Shown piece after piece: positions 24,518-35,524 of a DNA stretch of 64,000 nt. Below the pieces are notes generated by a model that had not been told where the DNA came from, made no database searches, and worked only from the letters and a program-made list of their open reading frames with translations. Source of the DNA: Phorcus lineatus (lineage: Eukaryota; Mollusca; Gastropoda; Trochida; Trochidae); NCBI GenBank assembly GCA_921293015.1, contig OV121090.1, positions 18,986,304-19,050,303 of the forward strand, in the 5' to 3' direction. The position numbers and the translations under genes are program-made. Numbering within the stretch: the stretch's first letter is position 1; every line of letters starts with the position of its first letter.

Positions 24518-25256
24518 ACTCGTTCAAGTTATAAGAAAAGAATCTGTACTCTAATTGACTCGTCTGTTTAGGCATTTGTCCCAATAAAGTGGAAGTGAAA
24601 GGGTGAAATCAGTATTTTATTATTTACTGATATTATTGTCAAACCTAAGTTTCCTGATTAAACATGCACACGATTTGTTTCACAGTGTTAAGTTCATCTT
24701 GTTTTCAAGTTACCACAATTTCAAAAGATATCTTCAAATTGTGACCTTCGGTCACTAGGTTGAAAGCAGACAAAACGAATGATTTTGTTGGTATTAACTT
24801 ATTATATTATGGACAATGTTTGATTATCTTTGAAAGAAAACACGAGAATAAATATCGTTACATTCTTAACAAATGTAGAGCAGGATTATTTGGATTGAAA
24901 GTAAACATAGGAAGATGGCTAAAATTAACATTTCTCTACGTACATGCCCGGTATCTAAGGACGGCATAGAGAAGGAATTTCCTTTTCTTTTAGTATGTCA
25001 ATTTTATTCTCCAGAAATATTTTCTTCCGCAAGTAAATAATCAAACACCAAGAAAATGTATATTCCAAAAAATATTAATTTCCCTTACAAAGGAATCTTT
25101 ATCAAAGTAAATATATATATTTTTCTTCTAAAAAGAGACAGACTTTGTTGAGCTCTTCATGATGTATCCAATATATGACCATTGTATATATGTTACATCT
25201 TCATGTTTATGTATATACCTGTGGCCTTCATGCATAATAAAAATTGATTGGTATCA
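24518..25256. other. No gene recognised
   Basis: AT-rich DNA with one 69-aa frame (24760-24969) of no recognisable type. Confidence 0.4.
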
Positions 25257-25503
25257 ATGCAATGATACAGTCGCTGAATAAGGCGAAAATGTTCTGTAGA
25301 CAAGACTCAAAGTGCATATTCGACTTACAGTTAGCTTTACAAAAGCATGCGGAAAATAACTGAGGCGTTCTGAGTGATAACGGCGTCACTGATTGCACAA
25401 CTAACTTTGTTTGCATCCAATCTGGCTTCTCTATTTCTAGACCGAGAAAGGCTCGTATTACGACAGGGGCTGTGTATGAATATAAGACGGAGCTACCTCT
25501 GTT
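25257..25503. mobile_element. Partial copy of the 11028-11464 inverted-repeat element
   Basis: Corresponds to 11205-11464: shared GACTCAAAGTGCA, ACGGCGTC.CTGATTGCACAAC and the right terminal GACGGAGCTACCTCTGTT. The left half including the left terminal repeat is missing. The longest frame overlapping it (25228-25812, minus, 194 aa) runs through the repeat into flanking DNA and shows no domain, so I do not call it a gene. Confidence 0.8.
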
Positions 25504-27873
25504 TTGAAAGACAAAGTTTACCAACTCAGGATTTGTTATCGTTACCAGACAATATATCACGGTTGACGCGCGCAAAATAGTCACAGGTATATATGGAACT
25601 AGAAATAAATACAGAATATAATAGGTTTTGAATAGATCGTATTTGCTTTTCATTGACAACAAGTAAATATAATGATGTATGTGACCGTTTCTATGTATAT
25701 TGGCTCCAGAATTATACCAATAATCGGCAAATATGAAAAGTTGCTTTCTTGATCTCTTTTGTAGCTGGACCGACGTCTTCTGCCTGAGAATGCCTCTATA
25801 TTGGATCATCAATCATAATTACATCTCTCATGGGAATAGTGTCTTTGGAAGAAGATGGATAGACTTTCTTCACCGAGAGCCATTCATCAGTCATGATTAC
25901 TTATTTTAAACAACTGAAATCTGTTAGTTCTTTTTGGACTTAGCGGGCAGAATCACAAAGAAATCTACACTTTGATATTTATCAAGTCCAAGGGTTCACA
26001 TAGATCGAATGAAAGACTAATCACATATTCCCTAGCACGTAAACTGTAAAAAAACTTGTCACACGAGTTCTAAACTTTGTCATCATGGTTAAAATAGTGT
26101 TAAGGGAAGATAATTTTGTTCTAAGGGAAACATAATAGCTCTCGCATTGTACGTGTACGTGTGGCAGTCTATCCTTGTCTCCACCTTTATACGGGTGATC
26201 GCTGGTGTTCGCTGAACACCCCTAGGCATATTTAATAGTGAAGTAAAAGAAGTCTAAGAATTTTTTCTTGTAAAATTTATTCCATAAACGAGAATGCTCC
26301 ATGTGTTTCTGTTCCTGGGGAGGGTTATCATAACCTTATCCTTTGTCAATGAACAGCTGGAACCTGCAGCTCAAGCTTCTAGGGACTTCCTTAACAAGTG
26401 ACAAGTGTTTTTCATAAAATAATTGACAAATTTAATAATTGCCTGATTATGATAAAGTGCTATATGCTTGAGGATAAACTCCCTCGGCAAGCATATGCAT
26501 TGAGTCGATCAACGATTTTACCTATGTTCGAATGCCGAAATCACATTTAGAATGTGCAGGATTGTATACTGGCATCAAACTCTAACCAACATTTGTCGTG
26601 ATATTTTATATTTTTACAAAGGACAATTTGTACATACATATTAAGTATACGTCATGTTATGTGTCAAGTTCCTTGTACAATTTTTAAAATGAAAGAATCT
26701 TCACATTTTGCATTTGATTTCTTTTCGTTTGAACATTGAACAATAAACATATTTAAATGGGACTTTTCAAACCAGGTTCTAATTAAAGAGCCGTTCCTGC
26801 TTTTGCATTTAGTTTTATGTTTTCATTGCATGTATGATATTGCTAAAATATATAATTTCAGCATTAAATCTCAAACGGAACGTACTTAATGTAATTCATC
26901 AAAACCCTTTTTTGCGAATAACCTTTGTTAGCATGAAAATATTTCAAACGATCTTTCAAAGGAAATTTCAATTTTTTAAGATGTTTGTCGTAAGCAAAGC
27001 ACTCCTTGAGCTAAAGTCTACTCGAGTTACGTCCCTTACATTAAGATTTCAAACGTACATGTATTCATGTATTCATGTAACTGCCATTTTTTAGGTAAGA
27101 ACATTTCATTCATGGATTCATTTCACTCTTGAACATTTCAATGGAATGCCACTGAAACAATTCATTTCATTTCTGACCAAATTTGGCGATGAGGTTTATA
27201 GTATTATTTAAAAACTTCTGTTGAACACACGTGTAATAACAATTATCATTACTGTGTTTTAGGCAGACTAATGCTAATGGGTTATCGAATAATTAAAAAA
27301 AATTTAGAGGATAATGCTTATGCTACCTAGTAGTACAAAATACTAAAGAACAATTACCATTAAAACGATCGAAGACGTTCTTTTAATTCATTTCTTAACG
27401 AAGCGCTATAAAATATCACTCAAATTTGAGAATATTTGACTGAAAATGTATTAAACTATTTTTTTTCTATGTAACCTCTGTGCCAAGACTCCTGTGCGAG
27501 CGACAGAAATTGTACAACGGTGAATCTGTGTAAGAAATGTTCATAGCTTGGCGTATTTTGTGATAACTCAGAAATATGGTTCAAATGTAACAGAATATAC
27601 TTTTGAGTTGAATCGATTGGAAGAGAATAATATATATATGCATTTAGGAGTAACCTCTGTTTCACGTGCAACGTAATTTACAATCATCTTTGCGTTAATT
27701 AGATGTGTATATGGCAAATGATTGTCATTGTCCTATAACTTACTTGTCAACATAAGTATTCTGAAACTCATTGTTTCTTTGACAGAGATTCTTTTAACTT
27801 CCTTCCAAAAGAGGGGAGGGGGGATCAGGGAGTTTGACCCGACCGCGACCTCTTTGGAACTCTTAAAAACTTT
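25504..27873. other. No gene recognised
   Basis: AT-rich DNA. The 86-aa plus frame at 26834-27094 and others have no motif. Nothing repeated was seen except short AT-rich runs. Confidence 0.4.
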
Positions 27874-27984
27874 GGCCTGTATTTTCGAAGCTTTCTTAGT
27901 GCTAAGATAGTCGTAAGTACCATACATTAACATTGGCCTACGACTTTCCTAGCACTAAGAGAGCTTCGAAAATCTAGACCCTGG
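27874..27984. mobile_element. Short palindromic MITE, copy 1
   Basis: About 111 bp foldback element. The left arm ATTTTCGAAGCTTTCTTAGT... pairs with the right arm ...ACTAAGAGAGCTTCGAAAAT over about 36 nt with a few mismatches. Three further copies lie in the tandem array at 38043, 44248 and 50145. Superfamily unknown. Confidence 0.85.
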
Positions 27985-28734
27985 ACTGTAAAATGGATAA
28001 ACCTCCTCCCCCTTCCCCAGCTTAAACCTCCCTCCCCTTTTAAGAACTTCATTCCCCTCCCCCTCCCCCTCCCCCCCCCCCCCCCTCCATCCCCTTTAAA
28101 AATCTTTGGATCCGCAACCTCTTCTGTAATCGTATACCGTTACTATTTCATCAATTTGAGCGTTGTCGTTAACCTAAACTTGGCTTGTTTGAATTCGATG
28201 CCAGTTTAGAAATGTTTTATATGAATTGGTTCTGTTCAACAACAACATGTATAACAACAAGATTCATTATATATTGATAAAAGAATAAAAGATATTAATA
28301 AAATGAAAGTGGTTTTATTAGTTCAAAATAAATACACTGGCGCTTTGAAATCAATAGATTTCTAATTAAAAGACAATCAATATGTTTTTTATTTATATTT
28401 GCTTACCAGTTAACATAAAACGGAAAACTGCAAAAAGATGTACTGGACGGATATTTTGGCAATTATATTACACACATCACACATCAAAACACACTTATGT
28501 CTCAAAGAAACACAAAATCATCCTCTTACAACTAAGCTATCGTTTATAGATACATTGTTTTCTGCGGCTTGAAGAGGAAGAGGGTCAGTTCTGACGCAAT
28601 TAGAAAGAAGAATCAGGGAAAGTGGATGATGACAGCGGCAGTTTCTTTGGTTTCAGAATATCGTGAATGGATCCAGGGCATTAGTGGAAATATACTGAAT
28701 CGTTTACTGAGGGCTGCCGGGAATGAGCAAGACT
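27985..28734. other. C/T-rich low-complexity tract, then unassigned DNA
   Basis: 28005-28100 is a strand-asymmetric CCCTCC-rich tract including a run of about 17 C (28068-28084). The remainder is AT-rich and probably holds the 3' untranslated region of the minus-strand gene that follows. The 64-aa plus frame at 28569-28763 overlaps that gene's end and is treated as chance. Confidence 0.5.
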
Positions 28735-29832
28735 TCATACACGCCGAACGTACACCGATCTGACAGCGTATAATACAGGGAGAATAGCGCCTAACAGAAA
28801 TAACTTGAAAAAGCGAAAACTAGATGTACAGATTAGAGGAAGCATATACCTTTCTCTCATTTTGATATGTTTAGACAGGTCTCCCCGGACTGTTGCGTAT
28901 GACGCACAGTTGGATGATCCCTCATCGTATGGAACCTCCATGAACTCCCGTCTCAGGAGGTCTAAGTTATAATTTGGGTTCGTGCTCTTTGAACCTGCGA
29001 AGTTGCCTGATGCTGTTGTTTGATGGACAGCCAGAATAGTTTCTGTGGCATCAATGACTAAGAAATCAAGTTGCTTTGCATTTATGACAAGCCAGTTGTC
29101 ATAACCAATTCTTCCAACTACGACTTCCGGTATGGTTTCCCAAGGGAAATCAGCGTTTGTTATGAAGTAATCCATGGCAGCCACTTCAAAAAGTTCTCCT
29201 CGTTCTGCAATATTGCTAAGAGGCGATGTGTTGACTTCCTTCTCTGTCACATTAAATACGTTGGTTCTTTTCCCAACGATGAAGACCGGCTTACGAGAGT
29301 TAAGAGAAGATGCGAAGGTCAGGGTCTCAATTATACTGCTATCATACAAGATATCCCCATTGGAATATGCATAAAACAAAGCTTCGAATTTGCAGACAAC
29401 GTCCATATACATATATTTCAGTACTGGTATCCCCTGCGGTGAGCTTTTTGAAATTCGGAGAACTTTCCAGCCCTGCTTTAGAATAAATTCATCATGTTTT
29501 CCTGTGGTACTGAAAAAAACAAGCTGCACTAATGGTTTTAACCGTGACCATTTATGCAATGTAATGTTATTTACTGGATTCAGACCCTGATCGTCCCTCC
29601 AGGTCGTAAATAACACAAGCAGAGGAACCTGTGTCTTGGGGTCCGTTTTGAATACCTCATGAGTCCTTTCGTGACGACGTTGTCTTAAACAGTTCTGATA
29701 CTCAACAGGCACGGATGTGTTGTTTGTAAGTCTTTGTGGGTGTCTGTTACTGGAGTTGGAATAGATGAAAAATGTAAAGATGCATAATAGCGCCGCGATC
29801 AACAGTGTTTTCTCCTTCTTCCTGGAAATCAT
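28735..29832 (-). CDS. Type II membrane, glycosyltransferase-like protein (paralogue 1)
   Basis: 365 aa in one exon. A short basic N-terminus (RKKEK) and a hydrophobic segment at about residues 9-24 predict a type II signal anchor, with the rest in the Golgi/ER lumen. Luminal landmarks: LLVLFTTWRD (71-80), YSNGDILYD (156-164, a possible metal/nucleotide-sugar site by analogy to DxD motifs), VGKRTNV (186-192), DYFIT (221-225), VVVGRIGYDNW (237-247) and VIDATETILAVHQTT (259-273). Several N-x-S/T sites fit a luminal domain. The layout resembles an uncharacterised invertebrate family with a nucleotide-diphospho-sugar transferase-like fold; substrate and activity are unknown. A CAG/GT acceptor-like site lies 14 nt upstream of the ATG (exon edge at 29846), suggesting a 5' UTR intron. 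Oddity: about 25 C-terminal residues (338-358 hydrophobic) are absent from the paralogue; a GGTATA donor-like site near residue 328 leaves open that the true protein is spliced there. Confidence 0.88.
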   Translation of the reverse strand: MISRKKEKTLLIAALLCIFTFFIYSNSSNRHPQRLTNNTSVPVEYQNCLRQRRHERTHEVFKTDPKTQVPLLVLFTTWRDDQGLNPVNNITLHKWSRLKPLVQLVFFSTTGKHDEFILKQGWKVLRISKSSPQGIPVLKYMYMDVVCKFEALFYAYSNGDILYDSSIIETLTFASSLNSRKPVFIVGKRTNVFNVTEKEVNTSPLSNIAERGELFEVAAMDYFITNADFPWETIPEVVVGRIGYDNWLVINAKQLDFLVIDATETILAVHQTTASGNFAGSKSTNPNYNLDLLRREFMEVPYDEGSSNCASYATVRGDLSKHIKMRERYMLPLICTSSFRFFKLFLLGAILPVLYAVRSVYVRRV

Positions 29833-32538
29833 CTTGATATTGATACCTGTGCAACAGATGAAATAATATTACCATAAATGTGACATTAAGTTCTTAATTT
29901 AAACAAAGAAAGGGTTACAGATTACTGATTTTATTATTTTTCTTAAGACGAGTGTAGATACCATGTGTTATCTATTCTGAATATTACATCGCATGGTTAA
30001 AAGTTGTTTGTTTGACTAATACACAACACTAGTTACCAAACAGAAGAGGTGTCATTTTTTTACAGGTGTACTCGTGCAATTTAGCAAATATCATTCTCTT
30101 TTGTTCAGTTAAAACTGCTTGATAGATACTCCCCGTGTTTGGATTACTTGAATGTCATACACTTATTAAAGTTTTCTTCAGTAAAATAATCTAATAATGC
30201 TTATCGTTACCTAAGCACCGAAAAATTACATGGATGAAAAAAGGAATAGAGCCGTTATTACACTCAGTGTACACAAGTGTGCAGGAAACTGTATAATCAA
30301 TTCATGTTATAGGCCTATTACGAATTTTTTATAGACCTCACTGTTGCTCTGGTAGAGAAAAGATAATACACTTATCGTAAACAAACTACTTGCTTGGGTG
30401 ATAAACTTTCAATTTATTGGCCAGTTTTTAAAAATATCTTTCCGGCTTAATTTTGGACTGAACTGAAGAAATATTCGGCGGTAAGTACCATAAGACCTAG
30501 ACCAAAATTTAGTCTATGAAAAATTTTGATAATTAAATGTTCCTTCATCCATAATATTTTTTTATTTGGGCTCCTTATTTCATATGTGTATTCAGTCAAT
30601 CTAGACTTGCTGAATGTGGACCTAGACTGTATTAAAGGCTCCTTTATATGCAGTCATGAAGCAGGATTACATAAGACCACCTTGACATGAGTGGAAAACT
30701 GTTTGTTTTGTTTTATGGTTAACGGAATTCTTCATTTCATGATTTTGCAAAAAGATTAAGATTAAATTAACATCACATTAGTTATTTGTTTATCTTTTAA
30801 GGTAGTTGTACTTTCAAACCAGACCGACCATGCGTTTGCATCAGCATTGCCATTCTAAAAGTGTTAACATCCCTATGGATAGTACTTTATTACTTTCCCT
30901 CTCATTGAAAAGATCCTTTATAGCCAGTTCGGTTTCGAAGAGGTCCTTCGGTTAAGATGGTATTGTCTTGACGACTCAAAGCATATAATAGTCACAACAT
31001 CTAGGCGCCACTAGAGTAAATACATTTTTTTTTGTTGCATGTCGAGAATACCATCTAACGAATTCGTATCCAAGTAGAGAAAACATTGTGTTTACGTCTA
31101 CACAAACACATCTAACGAGTTCATTTTTATAGAAATTGTTTTAGAATTTATTTTCTCATGTTGATGGCCCTCCTCGGAAGAGTCATTTCCACTTGATGTT
31201 TTGGCGTATACTAATTACTTAATTATGTGATTATAGTCCATCTATGTTGGTCGTAATGTTGATGATATACATGTTTTATGACAGCCGGTTTGCATGGTCA
31301 TTTGTAGTTTTATTTATGTTACTTTGACCTTATGTGTATAAATTTGAATCCAAATTTGATTTCAATTGTTCGATAGCATTACGGTGAGAGAAAAAAAAAC
31401 AAGATTGACATAATTTTATGAAAATTCCAACATTTATTATTTCTTCCAAAGTCGATACCTCGAAATAATGTTGACTGTATAGCAAAATACTCAAATATTT
31501 CGCTAAATGGCAATAAGACAGTCTTTGTCAAATCACAGCATATTATAATTATGTTATCCTGTCTTAAGAAAATATAAGTGATTTATATGGTAATGGACAT
31601 ATTTATGCATATCGTAAGTTCAAACTCTACATTATGAACAACCAAGGACTGATAAAAGCGATATCCGGTTTGGTAGCCATTTAGGGGTAAGAGCGTTTTA
31701 TCTTATCAAATAATAACATGTCAATTCATGCTGTCATCTGAAAACAACGCATTGATATTTCAGATTAAAGAATTTCAAAATAATTGTCCAACACATATTT
31801 GAATATAATTATGCTATCAAAAAAGTAGCATGCGTCATTGTCCATTACCTTGCCAGTAACGTTTCAAAACCATAGAACTGTACCCCGAAAACATTGTAAA
31901 TTCTTAACTTCGATCGACATTAATGTTAACAACCCTACAAGTCTTAGCCACTTCTATGATTGACTTTTTTTTACTTTTTTTTCAAAACTCCATAAAGAAA
32001 AAGAACATGGAAGAATAACAGTTCCAGATATAACAATTTTACACAAGTAATAATTTATAAATGTACACAAGATATGATGGATAAGCAATCTTACATTCAA
32101 AGTTAATTCTGACAGTGGATGAAAAATAGTAATAAGTAAAAACTATTCTAATAATTCAGACTAGATAATGGCAAATTGACCAGAAATTCATAAAGCTTTC
32201 AGATTTACAGTTTATATAAAAAAATTATATTACAAAATATGCAGTTTTAATTTCCGCTTTGATATGTTTAAAATTTGGGATTTTATCCTGTTGTTTCATT
32301 TTGAATATATGGTATTTCACGATGGTTGTCAGCAAATTCAGAACATAATTTTGTTTCTCGGAATATCCTAGGATGATATTCTTTTTAGAAAAGATGATAG
32401 TAGTTACTGCTTTTTCAAGAACCCATCTTCCAATTTTTTTATATAGATTTGATAAAAGCACAATAATTTAAAATATGTAAAATTGACTCATTTTCTGTTT
32501 TGCAAAATGTGCATTTGTTTGATTCTTTGTATCTCATT
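29833..32538. other. Unassigned DNA upstream of paralogue 1
   Basis: Expected to contain the 5' untranslated exon, intron and promoter of the minus-strand gene, but I could not locate them. No other gene or repeat was recognised. The 78-aa minus frame at 32225-32461 is Ile/Lys/Tyr-rich and probably noncoding. Confidence 0.4.
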
Positions 32539-33135
32539 TTTGTTAGGAGCTCAAATGTTGGAAAAAATCTGTGCAATATATACTTTATTGGAGCCATGAA
32601 TGTTTAACACCAGTGTAGAAATGTTAATCTTTCTATGGTTTCCCATGTATTTTCGTTGATGAATTTGTTCAATCTTTTTGCCATTTATCTCGATATTTAA
32701 GAGTTTTTGACTCTTATGATTGTCTATTGCATTGCAGGAAGAGTGGGGAGAAATTTTATGAAGCAGATTTCGTCGACTTATTCAAACGTTACCAGTCGGA
32801 TGAAGAAAGAACGTTTGCAATGATAGCCATTGAAAGTTATGACTTTGACGTCTCCTTGAGGATTAATTAGAACTTAAACATGACAAAATATCTGCAGATG
32901 TTTTCGTCAACTCTATGTCTATAGATACGTGAATGCTCATTTTCATACCATTGAAATAAAATCATATCTGCTCCTAACGTTAAGCAATAAATTCTTTGAA
33001 AAATGGCTTATGGGTTTCTTTTTTTTTTATAATATGGTATAAGAGGTAAACTAATAGAAATTGGTTGGATAAAAGTGTCTGAACTAGTTCTTACTAGCCT
33101 TTCCTTCTCTGGTTACACCCCCATCCCCCTCCCTT

Positions 33136-33773
33136 GAATCATAATACAACGATAATCGATAGTTCTATAAATCGATAAATCTATCACTTTTGTTCCAGGG
33201 ACAAACACAGATTATGTGCTTATAAACAAACCGATAATCGATAGGCAGTTTTTATACCTTTATGGTAATCTTTTTAATTCTGTATATCAAAATACTTACT
33301 TGATGGGCATACATCTAGTGGAAGCTAAGTTGACTACTTTCTTGCATTAGATTCTAAGTCGCTAGGTCAACATCAGAGAAGTTTCTAATCCGCTGTCATT
33401 GTCCTCATTAAAATCACCGTAAGAATCCAAAACCATAGAATATTTACAAAGAACTTCAGCAAGGTATGAATCATAATACAACGATAATCGATAGTTTCTT
33501 GAAACAAATCTATCTTTAAGTTGTCAATCGCTTTTGTTCCAGGGACAAACACAGATTATGTGCTTATAAGCAAACCGATAATCGATAGGCAGTTTTATAC
33601 CTTTTCTTGTAACCGTTTTAATTCTGTATATCAAAATACTTACTTGATGGTCATACATCTAGTGGAAGCTAAGTTGACTACTTTCTTGCATTAGATTCTA
33701 AGTCGCTAGGTCAACATCAGAGAAGTTTCAAATCCGCTGTCATTGTCCTAAAAAAATCACCGTTAGAATCCAA
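33136..33773 (+). repeat. Nested internal tandem repeat in unit 1 (332-bp period)
   Basis: Two copies start GAATCATAATACAACGATAA at 33136 and 33468. Each has paired GATAATCGATAG motifs and the segment CATCTAGTGGAAGCTAAGTT. The same pair occurs in unit 2 (39359 and 39691). Unit 3 has a single copy (45565). Confidence 0.92.
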
Positions 33774-34305
33774 TCACGACGAATGTTATCCCTGCATCTT
33801 GAAAGGTACATTACGCAATAAGAAATTTCACGATAAAGCGTCAATAAAACGCAGGTCACCTACTCACGTGATCACCAACAAGGATATATTGAACAATTTA
33901 TATGCCCCACCTACCTTTTAACATTTTCCTTGGCATACATGTGTTACACAATACTAATTGTTACATTACTACATAATGTCGATTTCACGAATGCATGTCG
34001 TGAATAAGCGACAACCACTCGTTAGTTAACTTATAAAGCCAATCAAAACAGAATTCGCGCTCTGCTGATAAGGCGATATGACGTTACTGGCAACATAGTC
34101 CAGTACATGTAAGAGGGTAACAAACATCGAGACTATGCATTACATGGGGAAGGTAAATTGAGCCTACAGAAGAAGTTAATAGTATTTACATGGACGAATA
34201 TTACTCAAGTGAAATACATTTTGAAGCTTTTAGTTGTCAATATTGTATGGAAAAGCATCTTTGCCATTTCTTACTCATATGGTTTATGATAAGTAGTGAC
34301 AAATA

Positions 34306-35524
34306 CGAGGGGTAGTCAATAAGTTCATAGAAGTGAGAAAAAAACCAAAAGCCAATGCTTGTGGCATTGATTTTAGTTTTCATATAATCTCACTGGACCT
34401 TAATGCACTTTGTCCATTTGTCTTGCCCTTGCTTTTTAAGTCTTCTGACACGCCCCTAAGCCATGTCTCAGTAGCTGCCTAGAGTTCATCATCATTGCAA
34501 AATCTTGTACCAAGTGCGATTGTTAATTGCGAAACAGGCAGTAGTCGCTTGGGGCCGGATCTGGACTGTAGGGGGATGGTTTATTTTCTTTCAAGCCACA
34601 TTGTTGAAGTGCAGTCCTTGCAATACGACTCTTGTGCACTGGAGCATTGTCATGAAGACGCATAACTACAGCAGTCAGCATGCCGCGCCTCTTCTTCATC
34701 GCCGTTCTCGGTTGCTTCATCAAGAGCGCATAGTACACCCCTGTTATTGTAGCTTTAGTTGGTATACCAAGCCCCTTGAATCCAAGACATTGGTCGTCAT
34801 GGACTAGCCAGCAGAAGGCTGAGTTCTGAACTTCTTTGGTGTCGGAATGCTTCCATTGAATGCATTCTTGCTTGGTGTCCAAGTGATGAATCCAAGTTTC
34901 ATCCCCTGTAACCAGATGGGCACGAAAGTTATTGGGATCAGCATTTTAGATGTCGAAGAGCTCACGACTGGATTCAACTCCCTGTTGTCAATCTTGTGCA
35001 TTTAAGTTTCGTGGCACCCATCTTGCAGACACCATAGGCATGAGTAGGTGATTATGAATTATGGTGCAAACACTTCATGAAAAATGCCACATTCTGAAGA
35101 TATCTCCACCTTTATTCTACAAGCGGACATGATTAAGCCCTGGACCCGTGTAACAGTATCATATGTAATGGCTTTAACAGGCCTTCCTGGCTGTGGGCGA
35201 CCGTTCAAGGAGCTGCGACACTGCTTATACTCAGCTGACCATTTTGCAAAAATGGAATATTGATGGGCTTCATTCTCATAGACATTGGCCATACGTTTAT
35301 GTTTTTAGGCCACATTCACCCCTTCTTTCGTGAGAAACGTTATAACTGCACGATGCTCAGTTTTAGCTGTGTTCAACAGGCTGCAAATTTCCAGTAAATA
35401 ATCGTGAAGGGTTGTTAAGGTCTGAAAACAGTCGTCAGATGGCTTATCTTAATAATAACATTAAAAATTATGTCTTCAGGGGTGTATCAATACTCACTTC
35501 TATGACCTTATTGACTTCCCCTCG
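34306..35524 (-). mobile_element. Mariner (Tc1/mariner) element, defective, array copy 1
   Basis: 1219 bp flanked by TA on both sides (34304-34305, 35525-35526). Terminal inverted repeats begin CGAGGGGTAGTCAATAAG at the left and mirror as CGAGGGGAAGTCAATAAG at the right, about 31 nt with few mismatches. The transposase runs on the minus strand and is broken. Insertion predates the array because all three units carry it at the same place. Confidence 0.93.
34523..35430 (-). pseudogene. Mariner transposase relic (DD34D), copy 1
   Basis: A dead DDE transposase. Minus-strand landmarks: HRAVITFLTKEGVNVA then an in-frame TAA; RMANVYENEAHQYS and AKWSAEYKQCRSSLNGRPQP with GRPVKAITYDTVTRV (helix-turn-helix region); a frame change after SSECGIFHE; a TAA before NADPNNFRAHLVTGDETWIH (first catalytic Asp); LHDNAPVHKS (second Asp) and YSPDPAPSDY (third Asp), with 34 residues between the last two, the DD34D spacing of mariner proper. 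Three lesions at least, so no functional protein. Confidence 0.92.

Noticed and set aside
25228..25812. 194-aa minus-strand open frame as a gene
   Set aside because: It runs from unique DNA through a partial copy of a transposable element, has no domain or splice support, and its composition resembles AT-rich noncoding frames.
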